Shown here: piece by piece, positions 1-8,379 of the stretch
Layout: the number at the start of each line of letters is the position of its first letter
Position numbering within the stretch: position 1 is the stretch's first letter
Source of the DNA: Teredinibacter sp. KSP-S5-2
GTDB taxonomy: Bacteria > Pseudomonadota > Gammaproteobacteria > Pseudomonadales > Cellvibrionaceae
Assembly: GCF_032773895.1 (NCBI RefSeq)
Contig: NZ_CP120416.1
Span: forward strand, 4,059,001-4,123,000
Reading direction: 5' to 3'
Length of the DNA: 64,000 bases
Translations under genes and position numbers: made by a program
The notes under the pieces: generated by a model
The model's input: only the letters and a program-made list of their open reading frames with translations
Databases searched by the model: none
What the model was told of the DNA's origin: nothing

Positions 1-123
1 GAGTTTGGCATCTCCAACTGTGCGCTCAACCTGCTGGGGAGAGTCTGCACACAATAGTGTTCGATAGCGGTCAGCCAGCTCTCTTTCAGTCAGTGCGGGT
101 TGAAGAAAATCATCCAAATTCAT
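1..123 (-). CDS. bioF: 8-amino-7-oxononanoate synthase, N-terminal fragment (partial)
   Basis: A 41-codon open frame starts at an ATG (121-123) and runs off the left edge of the window. It lies 15 bases downstream of the bioB stop on the same strand. The visible sequence begins MNLDDFLQPALT and ends ERTVGDAKL, which fits the variable BioF N-terminus just before its conserved start-of-fold segment. BioF condenses pimeloyl thioester with L-alanine in the biotin pathway. The call rests mainly on position, since bioB-bioF is the usual gammaproteobacterial order. The catalytic PLP domain is outside the window. Confidence 0.6.
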   Translation of the reverse strand, partial: MNLDDFLQPALTERELADRYRTLLCADSPQQVERTVGDAKL

Positions 124-138
124 TACAGCAAACTACCG

Positions 139-1188
139 TTAGGCTTCGTAGAAAAACTGGTCGTTTTTGGATTTCTCCAATTGCGCGACAACAGCAGCTT
201 CCTGTTCTTCCTCGGTATGCTTAATTTCCCGCTGCTCGGGAGAAATTCCAAGACGGGCAAAGAGTTGCATATCTTTATTCGATTCGGGGTTAGCCGTGGT
301 CAGCAGTTTCTCACCGTAAAAGATGGAGTTTGCACCAGCAAAAAACGCCATCGCCTGCATTTCATCGCTCATTTCTTCCCGGCCAGCAGAAAGACGCACA
401 TGGGATTCCGGCATCAGAATTCGAGCCACAGCGATAGTACGAATAAAATCGATTGGATCGAGATCCGTTTGTTCCGCCAAGGGTGTACCTTCAACCCGTA
501 CCAGCATATTAATGGGCACAGACTCTGGGTGTTCTGCCATATTCGCCAACTGGATAAGCAGCCCTATCCGATCAGACTCTTCTTCACCCATGCCAACAAT
601 ACCGCCACAACAGACTTTCATACCTGCAGCACGAACATTGGCGATGGTTTCCAAACGGTCCTGGTAGGTTCGAGTGGTAATGATATCGCCATAAAATTCG
701 GGAGAGGTGTCCAGGTTATGGTTGTAATAGTCCAGCCCCGCATCCGCCAGCTTTTGAGCCTGGACTTCGTCTAACATGCCCAAGGTCATACAGGTTTCCA
801 TGCCCAGCTCTTTCACCTGCTTAACCATATCGATGACGTAACACATGTCCTTGTTTTTGGGCGAACGCCAAGCTGCCCCCATACAAAAACGTGTTGCGCC
901 AGAGGCCTTCGCCGCCTTGGCTTCCTCAACCACCTTTTCAACCGCCATTAATCTTTCGCGCTCCAGGCCAGTATCGTAACGGGCACTTTGAGGGCAGTAT
1001 GCACAGTCTTCCGGACACGCACCGGTTTTAATCGAACACAGCGTGCTCACTTGAACCTGGTTAGGATCAAAGTACTGTCTGTGCACAGTTTGGGCACGAA
1101 ACAATAAGTCGTTAAATGGTAAAGTAAACAACTGCTGGACTTCTTCTCGAGTCCAGTCATGGCGAACAAGGCTGGCACTGGCGGTCAT
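139..1188 (-). CDS. bioB: Biotin synthase BioB
   Basis: Radical-SAM enzyme that inserts sulfur into dethiobiotin, the last step of biotin synthesis. With the start at 1188 the protein has 349 residues, close to the usual length. The radical-SAM triad CPEDCAYC (Cys58, Cys62, Cys65) is intact, as are downstream BioB segments such as CMTLGML and [10 protein letters not shown]. An in-frame GTG at 1233 would add 15 residues, but it lies inside the predicted -10 box. The ATG at 1188 has a GGAG Shine-Dalgarno a few bases upstream, so it is preferred. bioF follows on the same strand, and the divergent comF begins 101 bases away across a BirA-like operator. Confidence 0.97.
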   Translation of the reverse strand: MTASASLVRHDWTREEVQQLFTLPFNDLLFRAQTVHRQYFDPNQVQVSTLCSIKTGACPEDCAYCPQSARYDTGLERERLMAVEKVVEEAKAAKASGATRFCMGAAWRSPKNKDMCYVIDMVKQVKELGMETCMTLGMLDEVQAQKLADAGLDYYNHNLDTSPEFYGDIITTRTYQDRLETIANVRAAGMKVCCGGIVGMGEEESDRIGLLIQLANMAEHPESVPINMLVRVEGTPLAEQTDLDPIDFIRTIAVARILMPESHVRLSAGREEMSDEMQAMAFFAGANSIFYGEKLLTTANPESNKDMQLFARLGISPEQREIKHTEEEQEAAVVAQLEKSKNDQFFYEA

Positions 1189-1231
1189 ATGTGCTCCGAA
1201 TCTGGTATTGGCGAATAGAGGGAAAAGGCGC

Positions 1232-1261
1232 ACAATAATCAGGCTCGCCAGGAGCTGTCAA
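1232..1261 (-). promoter_or_regulatory. Predicted sigma-70 promoter of bioB
   Basis: On the minus strand a perfect TTGACA (1261-1256) is followed after 18 bases by TATTGT (1237-1232). Transcription would start near 1225, about 37 bases upstream of the bioB ATG. The -35 lies inside one half-site of the BirA-like operator, so bound BirA would block it. Confidence 0.6.
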
Positions 1262-1287
1262 CCTAAAAAGGACTTAAAGGTTTACAA
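1255..1287. promoter_or_regulatory. BirA (biotin repressor) operator
   Basis: Half-sites CTGTCAACC (1255-1263) and GGTTTACAA (1279-1287) are separated by 15 bases. The established proteobacterial BirA site is TTGTAAACC-N14..16-GGTTTACAA. The right half is a perfect match and the left half differs at two positions. It sits between divergent bioB and comF, ends three bases before the comF start codon, and covers the bioB -35. Confidence 0.8.
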
Positions 1288-1289
1288 CT

Positions 1290-2021
1290 ATGCACTCACA
1301 TCAAAATTTCGTACAAAACTTGCTCGATTCAGTCCTCAAACTGGGTCAGTTTGCCCTCCCCAATCTATGCCTGTTATGCACCACACCAAGTAAACGCTTA
1401 CTATGCCCTGCATGCCTGGATTCTCTGCCCTACATGAAAAATGCTTGCCTTCAATGTGCGTTACCGATCACCAGTTCTGATACAGAGTTATGCGGCCAGT
1501 GTCTGGCGAGTAAACCCAGCTTTGATGCAAGTATCAGCTTGACCAGCTATCAGGGTCCCGTACCTTACCTGATCAACCAATTCAAACATCAGCGTAAACA
1601 CAATATTGGGGCTTTTTTGTCCCAGCTTTTTGTCGACCGCCTGCTATCTAGTCGAACCAGACCAGACGTCATTACTTTTGCACCGCTTTATTGGCGCAGA
1701 CAGTTTAGCCGTGGAATGAATCAGGCTGAACGACTGGCGAACACTATTGGTAACAGGCTGGATGTCAAAGTTGAGCCCCTATTCAAGAAAGTAAAATCAA
1801 CAGCCGCACAACAAAACATGACTCGCAAAGAACGGCTCAAGAATTTAAAAAACAGCGTTATTCTTTCCAATACTGTGTTAATAAAAGATAAGCATATTGT
1901 GTTCGTCGATGATGTGATGACCACCTGTGCCACAGCGGAAACCACCGCAAAACTGCTGCGCACTGCCGGCGCTGGCAGAATCGAAATATGGACAATCGCC
2001 AGGACTCCCAAGCCCAAATAA
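1290..2021 (+). CDS. comF: ComF family phosphoribosyltransferase-like protein
   Basis: A 243-residue ComF/GntX-family protein. The N-terminus (about residues 28-75) carries four CxxC pairs (CLLC, CPAC, CLQC, CGQC) typical of the family's zinc-binding region. The C-terminal half is a type I PRTase fold with the PRPP-loop motif VFVDDVMTTCAT near residue 205. In naturally competent bacteria ComF is needed for DNA uptake and processing of single-stranded DNA; the E. coli homologue GntX/YhgH has a nutritional DNA-uptake role. No other competence gene lies nearby. In many gammaproteobacteria comF sits divergent to or beside bio genes, as here. Confidence 0.93.
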   Translation: MHSHQNFVQNLLDSVLKLGQFALPNLCLLCTTPSKRLLCPACLDSLPYMKNACLQCALPITSSDTELCGQCLASKPSFDASISLTSYQGPVPYLINQFKHQRKHNIGAFLSQLFVDRLLSSRTRPDVITFAPLYWRRQFSRGMNQAERLANTIGNRLDVKVEPLFKKVKSTAAQQNMTRKERLKNLKNSVILSNTVLIKDKHIVFVDDVMTTCATAETTAKLLRTAGAGRIEIWTIARTPKPK

Positions 2022-2130
2022 AGATAACGAAGTAACACCAGCGCACAATTTGGGCAAGTCTGTCGTTTTTTGTTTGATCAAACTCTAATCAATAGCGATA
2101 CTAGATGTAGGCCTTTTCCAAGCATTCTAT

Positions 2131-3891
2131 ATGAACCTCGCCATCTCCTTAAACCGAGCGGTCAGCGTTAAGGTTGTAGGGCTAATACTGGTCTTATTAT
2201 CCCTGGTTGTCTGCTGGAGCTGGGTAACAAATGCCGACTTTTTGCTCGGTAGTCGAAACGACTTCCCTACAATGAAGTTTAACGCTGCCCTGTGCTTTTT
2301 GTTTTTGGGCATCGCGATGATCGCCAACGAAAGACAGCAGACACTAATATGTTACCTATTCGCCAGTCTGGTTGCCTTTTTCTCAAGTGAAGCCCTTTTT
2401 GCACAACACTTATTGGGAATCAACTCTGGGCTTAATGAACTTTTCGTGTACGACCTCCGCTCACCCAAAATGCCAGGGCTAATGTCTCCAGCAGAGGCTT
2501 GTTGCTTTTTACTTTCCTCGTTTTTGCTATTGGAACAGTACGTTAAAAATATGCCGATGCGAGGTCACTTTTACCTGATGTATTTTGTTATCGGTTTTAT
2601 TTCTCTAAGCGCATATTGTTTATACGTGTACATGCCATTTGGTGCGGACATAATACCTTTTGTAACGTCTACTCCTCTTTGCTCTTCCCTTGCTTTTTTA
2701 TTTTTGATCCCCGGCCTGATTCTATCTACCAACAACACAAAACTTGCCACACTACTAAGTGGCCATAAGCACGTGCATAAAACATTTAGGCGTATTGCTT
2801 TCTATGTCGCCATGCTGCCAATTTTTCTGGGTATTCTGGTGTACTCTCGGGAGTGGTATCGAACATTTGAATCCAATCTGGTTTTTGCGCTGTTTACCTC
2901 ACTAAGTATTATTTCAATACTGCTTTTATTGTACCGGGTTACCTTAGCCGAAGTTCGCTGGCAGATTCGTTGGTCGTCTCAGAAAGCCATAGCCGATCAA
3001 CTGGAAACGCAGGTACTTGAGGTGTTAGAAGCCTCGGACAATGCTATTTTGTTGCTGGATGATAAGTTAACGATTATTCACGTAAATAGAGGTGCCAGAA
3101 CGATATTTGGCTGGGAAGCCAGGGATTTACTTCAACAGCCTTTTCACGGGTTAATAGCGGAGACATCTAAATACAAACTGAATTCGCTGATTGAAGTAAT
3201 TGATCAATACCAATCCAATAAAAAAATATGCAATGTTGAAGATATTCTAACCATCAGAAAGAAAAATGGAAAAGCAACATCCGTTGCTATTAGCATTAAT
3301 AAAAAAACGCAAACGGACAAGCATTTCTTTGTCATGGTATTGCGCGACCTTAGTGTTATCGAACAGGAAAATAAAACACTTAGAGCGCAGGTATCGACTG
3401 ACCCGCTAACGCGAACCTTTAACCGCAGTGAATTCGAAAAGTTCACGCATAGACTCGACAAACAAGACGAGCAGAACGGAACCAGTAATTACACCATAAT
3501 GATGCTCGATATTGATCATTTTAAGGCTGTAAACGATACCTATGGCCACGACGCCGGCGATATCGTACTTAGAGACTTTACCGAGTCGGTGCAGTCCTGC
3601 CTGCGCTCTTCTGACAAACTGTTTCGTTACGGCGGAGAAGAATTTGTCGCCATCATGCCCGGGCTGGATAAAAAAAGTGCCTCCAATGTTGCGGAGAGAA
3701 TTTTGCTCACAGTAAAAACCAAGAATACCCTTCTGGATAATCTGTTAATTGGCATAACGGTAAGCATTGGCGTTTACATGGCAAAATTGCCTCAGGAAAG
3801 TATTACCGAATCCGTTAGGAAAGCGGACAAAGCGTTGTACTCAGCAAAAGAACAAGGCCGAGACAGAGCCATATTTTTTAGCGATAACTGA
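2131..3891 (+). CDS. Membrane PAS-GGDEF diguanylate cyclase
   Basis: A 586-residue protein. The first ~280 residues contain seven or eight hydrophobic segments forming a membrane sensor region. A PAS domain follows (about 285-405, containing DNAILLLDD and IFGWEARDLL). The C-terminal GGDEF domain (about 420-585) has the active signature RYGGEEF near residue 500. Five residues upstream is an RSSD inhibitory I-site, so it probably makes c-di-GMP from two GTP and is product-inhibited. The MLDIDHFK motif supplies the metal-binding aspartate. The ligand of the sensor region is unknown. There is no clear Shine-Dalgarno, and the gene stands between comF and srkA in the same direction. Confidence 0.93.
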   Translation: MNLAISLNRAVSVKVVGLILVLLSLVVCWSWVTNADFLLGSRNDFPTMKFNAALCFLFLGIAMIANERQQTLICYLFASLVAFFSSEALFAQHLLGINSGLNELFVYDLRSPKMPGLMSPAEACCFLLSSFLLLEQYVKNMPMRGHFYLMYFVIGFISLSAYCLYVYMPFGADIIPFVTSTPLCSSLAFLFLIPGLILSTNNTKLATLLSGHKHVHKTFRRIAFYVAMLPIFLGILVYSREWYRTFESNLVFALFTSLSIISILLLLYRVTLAEVRWQIRWSSQKAIADQLETQVLEVLEASDNAILLLDDKLTIIHVNRGARTIFGWEARDLLQQPFHGLIAETSKYKLNSLIEVIDQYQSNKKICNVEDILTIRKKNGKATSVAISINKKTQTDKHFFVMVLRDLSVIEQENKTLRAQVSTDPLTRTFNRSEFEKFTHRLDKQDEQNGTSNYTIMMLDIDHFKAVNDTYGHDAGDIVLRDFTESVQSCLRSSDKLFRYGGEEFVAIMPGLDKKSASNVAERILLTVKTKNTLLDNLLIGITVSIGVYMAKLPQESITESVRKADKALYSAKEQGRDRAIFFSDN

Positions 3892-3934
3892 TATACTGGC
3901 GCCTTTGTAAGATAACGATATCGAGAGGCGCTGT

Positions 3935-4930
3935 TTGAATCCCACACCTTTTTCCAACCTTTCCCAAGACTTGGTGATCGATGCCATCGAAAGCCTCGGC
4001 TATATGTCCGACCTTAGAGTATTCGCACTTAACAGTTATGAAAACCGTGTTTATCAAGTTGGAATAGAAGACAGTGAGCCACTGATCGCCAAATTTTATC
4101 GGCCGGAAAGATGGACAAAGGAACAGATTCTTGAAGAACATCAATTCTCATTGAGTTTAACCGAAGCCGAAATTCCTGTTATCTCGCCCATATTCCGGGA
4201 GGATGTGGGTACATTATTTGAATATGGAAATTATTGGTTTGCGCTCTACCCAAGAAGAGGCGGTCACGCACCGAATCTGGATGATCTCGATGTACTCTAT
4301 CGACTTGGCCAACACCTTGGCAGAATTCACGCTATTGGCAGCACCACTCCGTTTCAATATCGTCCTGAACTTTCCATTACCAATTTTGGCATCAACAGTC
4401 GTGAATACCTGTTGGCGAATAATTTTATCCCGGCCAATTTAATCGAAGCCTATGCCACACTCAGTCAGCATATACTTGATCAAATCACTCAGATTATGTC
4501 GAGTGTAAGTTACTCTTCAATTCGCCTTCACGGTGACTGTCATCCCGGAAATATCCTAACTCGACCGGACTCTATTTATCTGGTGGATCTGGATGATTCC
4601 AGAATGGGGCCTGCGGTACAGGATTTGTGGATGCTGCTCTCCGGCGAGCGTCATGAGCGAGAAGCCCAACTCGAAGCGGTTATTGAAGGGTATGAAGAGT
4701 TTTTTCCTTTTAACACACAGGAATTAGCCCTGATCGAGTCCCTTCGGGCTTTGCGACTTATGCATTACGCTTACTGGCTGGCGCAACGATGGAATGATCC
4801 GGCGTTCCCCCAGGCCTTCCCCTGGTTTAATACCGAGAGATATTGGGCAGAACACATTCTCTCTTTGCGCGAGCAGTACGCAGAACTATCCACACCGCCT
4901 TTAAAAATTGGTTCAGCGAGGATCGGATAA
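3935..4930 (+). CDS. srkA: Stress response serine/threonine kinase SrkA (YihE family)
   Basis: A 331-residue protein of the YihE/SrkA family, which has a choline-kinase-like fold and in E. coli counters stress-induced programmed death. Motifs include LHGDCHPGNIL (about residue 198, the catalytic loop) and LVDLDDSRMGP (about 216, Mg-binding Asp). Length matches E. coli SrkA. The start is a TTG at 3935 with GAGAGG six bases upstream; the next in-frame Met (MSDLRVF) would delete conserved N-terminal residues. It is convergent with yajQ, with only five bases between the stops. Confidence 0.94.
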   Translation: MNPTPFSNLSQDLVIDAIESLGYMSDLRVFALNSYENRVYQVGIEDSEPLIAKFYRPERWTKEQILEEHQFSLSLTEAEIPVISPIFREDVGTLFEYGNYWFALYPRRGGHAPNLDDLDVLYRLGQHLGRIHAIGSTTPFQYRPELSITNFGINSREYLLANNFIPANLIEAYATLSQHILDQITQIMSSVSYSSIRLHGDCHPGNILTRPDSIYLVDLDDSRMGPAVQDLWMLLSGERHEREAQLEAVIEGYEEFFPFNTQELALIESLRALRLMHYAYWLAQRWNDPAFPQAFPWFNTERYWAEHILSLREQYAELSTPPLKIGSARIG

Positions 4931-4935
4931 AATAG

Positions 4936-5418
4936 TTAATCGCGAAAGTTCGTATACTGGAACGGCTGACCTAAGTCCTGCTCTTTAATTAATGAAATAA
5001 CCTGCTGTAGATCGTCGCGTTTTTTCCCGGTGATCCGCAATTGCTCACCTTGAATAGCCGCTTGAACTTTGATTTTGGAATCTTTAATCAATTTGATCAA
5101 CTTCTTGGCAGTTGCGGAATCAATACCCTGCTTAAAACCAATCTTTTGGCTGAACGTCTTACCGGAATGAATTGGCCTGCCGATATCCATAATTCCAGCT
5201 TCAAGATTACGCTTAATCAATTTATTGCGGAAAATGTCTATTAATTGTTGGCACTGAAAATCCGATTCAGCTTTAACTGTCACCTCATCATTTGCCCATT
5301 CAAAATCGGCCTCTACCCCCCGAAAATCGTAGCGTCCAGTGAGTTCGCGTTTAGAATTTTCGACAGCATTTAGCACTTCTTGAGAATCGATTTCAGAAAC
5401 AATATCGAATGACGGCAT
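4936..5418 (-). CDS. yajQ: YajQ family nucleotide-binding protein
   Basis: A 160-residue UPF0234/YajQ protein. The family hallmark [11 protein letters not shown] at the N-terminus and the segment RYDFRG near residue 30 are present, and the length is standard. YajQ has two tandem ferredoxin-like folds. Homologues bind c-di-GMP in Xanthomonas (XC_3703) and are proposed transcription co-effectors there; E. coli YajQ binds nucleotides or RNA. It lies immediately upstream of a divergent HD-GYP gene in a c-di-GMP-rich neighbourhood, which is suggestive but not proof of a shared role. Confidence 0.95.
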   Translation of the reverse strand: MPSFDIVSEIDSQEVLNAVENSKRELTGRYDFRGVEADFEWANDEVTVKAESDFQCQQLIDIFRNKLIKRNLEAGIMDIGRPIHSGKTFSQKIGFKQGIDSATAKKLIKLIKDSKIKVQAAIQGEQLRITGKKRDDLQQVISLIKEQDLGQPFQYTNFRD

Positions 5419-5578
5419 TACATTTCCCCAATAAAACTAGATAGTTACATACAAAACACTATTTTCCTTCGCATAATGTATTTAAGCAAGCTATACCCAT
5501 ATTTTCTTAGACTATACTGATAAACTGAACACTTAGCCCTTTTTGTTGTTGATCCAATCGATTTCTGCCGGAGGTTAG

Positions 5579-6922
5579 ATGGACGCCTACGCGACCCACT
5601 TAGCGGAGGTTAACGAAGTTCAAGACGTTATAGCGTTGGAGAATATCTGTAACGCTCAAGGTCAATTAATTATTCCGAAGGGCTCTAAAATCGATGCGAA
5701 AGCTGCAGAAAAAGTCATAAAATTTAAATTACTTAAACCTATCGAAAACACCGTAGCAATTGATAAAGAACTCAACCACGATCGATTAAAATCTCGCTTC
5801 ACCAGTTTCCTTTCTACTAACCCGGATTTTGTCGCCATTCAACAATATGTTGATTTAACAAAAGAGCTGGAATATTGCTGCGAAAAATTATGTCAACACG
5901 ATATTCTTCGGCAAAAAATCACCGTATTAGCATTACAACTTCCTAAAGTATTTAATCAAGCCATGTTCTGTGCCTGGTTTTCAATGGCAATAAATAAACA
6001 GGAAGGCGTCGATGATAAAGTACTTGAAGATGGCTTTATTGCGTCCATGACTCATGATTTAGGTTTTTTGCATATATCGCCGGAACTGTTAAATAAGGAA
6101 GAACCTCTTAGCGAAGCAGAATACAAACAATTGCATTCCCACCCGCTGGTAGGAGAAAAGATCGTTGAGTCTTTACCAGGGATATCCAAAGACGTGGCCA
6201 GAGCCATAGCGGAACACCACGAGAACCTTGACGGCTCCGGTTACCCCAAAGGAAAGGTTGGCAAACAACTGTGTTACACCGGCCGCCTACTCAACATGCT
6301 GGACAGCGTTAATGCGGTATACTCCAAGCATTTCAAACCACGCAGTTCGTCTTTGCACGACCTTGTCCCTATTATTCAAATGAATGAGCAGGCCATGTAT
6401 GGCAAATCTGCCAGATCATTAATATGCTTATTGAAAAAAACACGAAAATCCGACGCCTGTAGTATTCCTGAAAATCTGATTCCAGAGTTAATTGACAACG
6501 TAAAAAATCGAAATAATTTTATTGTTTTTTTTGTCGAAGCAACCAAAGATTTTATTAGTCAGCTTGGTTTAAGACACGAAAATGCAAAACTATTTGCTCT
6601 GCAAAATAGCTTTCTGCATATCAATATTACATTGGCACAATCCGGCATTGCTAACGAAGCCTATTTACGCTGGCTTGACCAGGTTAAAGAGAAAAAAATC
6701 ATTCAAGCATATAGAGAAGTTGAAGACGTATTTTTGATGATGGGAGAAGTCTGCTACCACATATCCCGTTTTAAACGGCAACTTCGCAGCTATTCTATTC
6801 TTCACCCCAATACGGAAGCGGGTAAGATCATTACTCTCACACTGGAAAGATTGGAAAAAAGGGAAACGCCCAAGGCTTCACAAAATCTGTCTCACCTTTG
6901 GCTAGCTCAGGTCGCCTGCTAA
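5579..6922 (+). CDS. HD-GYP domain protein, predicted c-di-GMP phosphodiesterase
   Basis: A 447-residue cytoplasmic protein with no membrane segments. The N-terminal ~120 residues resemble a small DUF3391-like region and are not clearly recognisable. The HD-GYP domain (about 125-300) has the metal-binding HD at His159-Asp160, HPLVGEKIV, and EHHENLDGSGYPKG (about 212-225). The full GYP signature is intact, so hydrolysis of c-di-GMP to pGpG/GMP is predicted. The C-terminal ~140 residues are helical and unassigned. The start is well supported by CCGGAGG just upstream. Its 3' end overlaps the convergent receiver-EAL gene by four bases. Confidence 0.92.
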   Translation: MDAYATHLAEVNEVQDVIALENICNAQGQLIIPKGSKIDAKAAEKVIKFKLLKPIENTVAIDKELNHDRLKSRFTSFLSTNPDFVAIQQYVDLTKELEYCCEKLCQHDILRQKITVLALQLPKVFNQAMFCAWFSMAINKQEGVDDKVLEDGFIASMTHDLGFLHISPELLNKEEPLSEAEYKQLHSHPLVGEKIVESLPGISKDVARAIAEHHENLDGSGYPKGKVGKQLCYTGRLLNMLDSVNAVYSKHFKPRSSSLHDLVPIIQMNEQAMYGKSARSLICLLKKTRKSDACSIPENLIPELIDNVKNRNNFIVFFVEATKDFISQLGLRHENAKLFALQNSFLHINITLAQSGIANEAYLRWLDQVKEKKIIQAYREVEDVFLMMGEVCYHISRFKRQLRSYSILHPNTEAGKIITLTLERLEKRETPKASQNLSHLWLAQVAC

Positions 6923-8172
6923 ACACTTGGATTGGCAACACCTTTCGCTCTGGATTCATGAATCGTGTGAACCCACACTTTGTACCAACGCAGCAATTCA
7001 TTCAAAGGTTTCGGCCGACAAAACAAATACCCCTGATAACCATCAACACCAATTGAGTTGAGCATCGCCAAATCATCCGGGTCGTTAATGCCTTCGGCAA
7101 TTAATGTCAGGTTCAATTCGTCGCACACGTTTTTAACTGAACGCACAATTACCTGGAGCACCCGATCCTGCCGAATACCATCAATTAACTTGGCATCCAG
7201 TTTTATTTCATTAAAAGGAAGGCTTTTCAGCTGACGAATATTGGTAAAACCTGCACCATAATCATCAAGTGAAAGTTTAAACCCATGAATACGTAAACGA
7301 TTTAAGTTCTTAAGTTGTATTTCTTCACGAATGGCATGATTTTCGGTAATTTCCAGCACCACTTGCGACTTATCTACGTCATTTTTTTCCAGGTATTCCA
7401 TTAATGTTTCGGGCAGCACATCATTATGCAATTGCATCGGCGAAATATTGATAGCCAGAGGCACGTTGGCACCGGAGGTTTCCACAAATTCTTTATATTG
7501 CGGTAAGGCAACAGAAAGCGTCGAGTCAAGTAACGCATCCACCAGATCAAATTTTTCCACCACAGGGATAAAACGGTCTGGAGCAATAATGCCCTCTCCT
7601 TCCATTTCCAGTCGAACCAAACATTCAATGCCAATTAAACGATTATCTCCGCCAGATACTTTCGGTTGAAAATAAGTCAGGATCCGACTTTGCTTAATCG
7701 CATCATACACTTCGCGGCGCTTGAGTACTTTTTCTCTGCGAGGAAAATGTGGGCGATAGTTACGGATACGCTTAATCATGAACGCGATAAGCGACTTATC
7801 AAAGGGTTTTTCTGCGGAACCAAGAACACGGAGGTTGTAGCTGCTTATAACCTCCAGAGTGAAATCGAGAATTTTTCTATCTAACGCCGACATCACTACC
7901 ACACCGCCTCGGTAGCGAATCTCGTTCAGTTTGGCCATTAACTCCAAGCCGTCCATGCCTTCCATATGTAAATCAACAAACAGAGCATCGTAGAGTGCGG
8001 GATCCCTCTCTACCATACGAAAAGCATCTTCCCCACTATGGCAGTAATCGACCAACGTCACGCCGAAATCTTTTAACATCGCCGAAAGAAGCTGGCATAT
8101 CGCAAGCGAATCATCAACAATCAAAACGGATATTCCAGCTTCTGCCGGATTTTCGTTCATATCCAGAGGCAT
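6919..8172 (-). CDS. Response regulator with EAL output, predicted c-di-GMP phosphodiesterase
   Basis: A 417-residue protein. The receiver domain spans about residues 14-135 with phospho-acceptor Asp67 (FVDLHMEG) and lysine in EKPFD. An EAL domain (about 160-400) follows. Its signature reads ECLVR (Glu183), with the other catalytic elements visible: NISPMQL, LEITEN, LDDYGAGF, IKLDAKLI, IAEGI and YQGYLFCRP. It should hydrolyse c-di-GMP when controlled by an unidentified histidine kinase. The stop codon overlaps the end of the convergent HD-GYP gene, putting two unrelated phosphodiesterases back to back. Confidence 0.93.
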   Translation of the reverse strand: MPLDMNENPAEAGISVLIVDDSLAICQLLSAMLKDFGVTLVDYCHSGEDAFRMVERDPALYDALFVDLHMEGMDGLELMAKLNEIRYRGGVVVMSALDRKILDFTLEVISSYNLRVLGSAEKPFDKSLIAFMIKRIRNYRPHFPRREKVLKRREVYDAIKQSRILTYFQPKVSGGDNRLIGIECLVRLEMEGEGIIAPDRFIPVVEKFDLVDALLDSTLSVALPQYKEFVETSGANVPLAINISPMQLHNDVLPETLMEYLEKNDVDKSQVVLEITENHAIREEIQLKNLNRLRIHGFKLSLDDYGAGFTNIRQLKSLPFNEIKLDAKLIDGIRQDRVLQVIVRSVKNVCDELNLTLIAEGINDPDDLAMLNSIGVDGYQGYLFCRPKPLNELLRWYKVWVHTIHESRAKGVANPSV

Positions 8173-8379
8173 CCTATGACCACCCTATACAAAAGAACAT
8201 CCAAAAACCGCATTTAACCTCATTAGTATAGCTGCCGACATTGAGCGTCAAGCCTAAATTGAAAGACTTAATAAAAGTATTAGTATTTTTTTTATAGCTA
8301 AGCGAATGACATATAACCAAAAAATGGCTAATGGCCGGTATAATCGTACTATCGGTTTTAACCAAACAGAGATCACTTC

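Noticed and set aside
8174-8365. 63-codon minus-strand frame upstream of the receiver-EAL gene
   Set aside because: No ribosome site and no match; the region is more likely the divergent promoter of maeA and the EAL gene.
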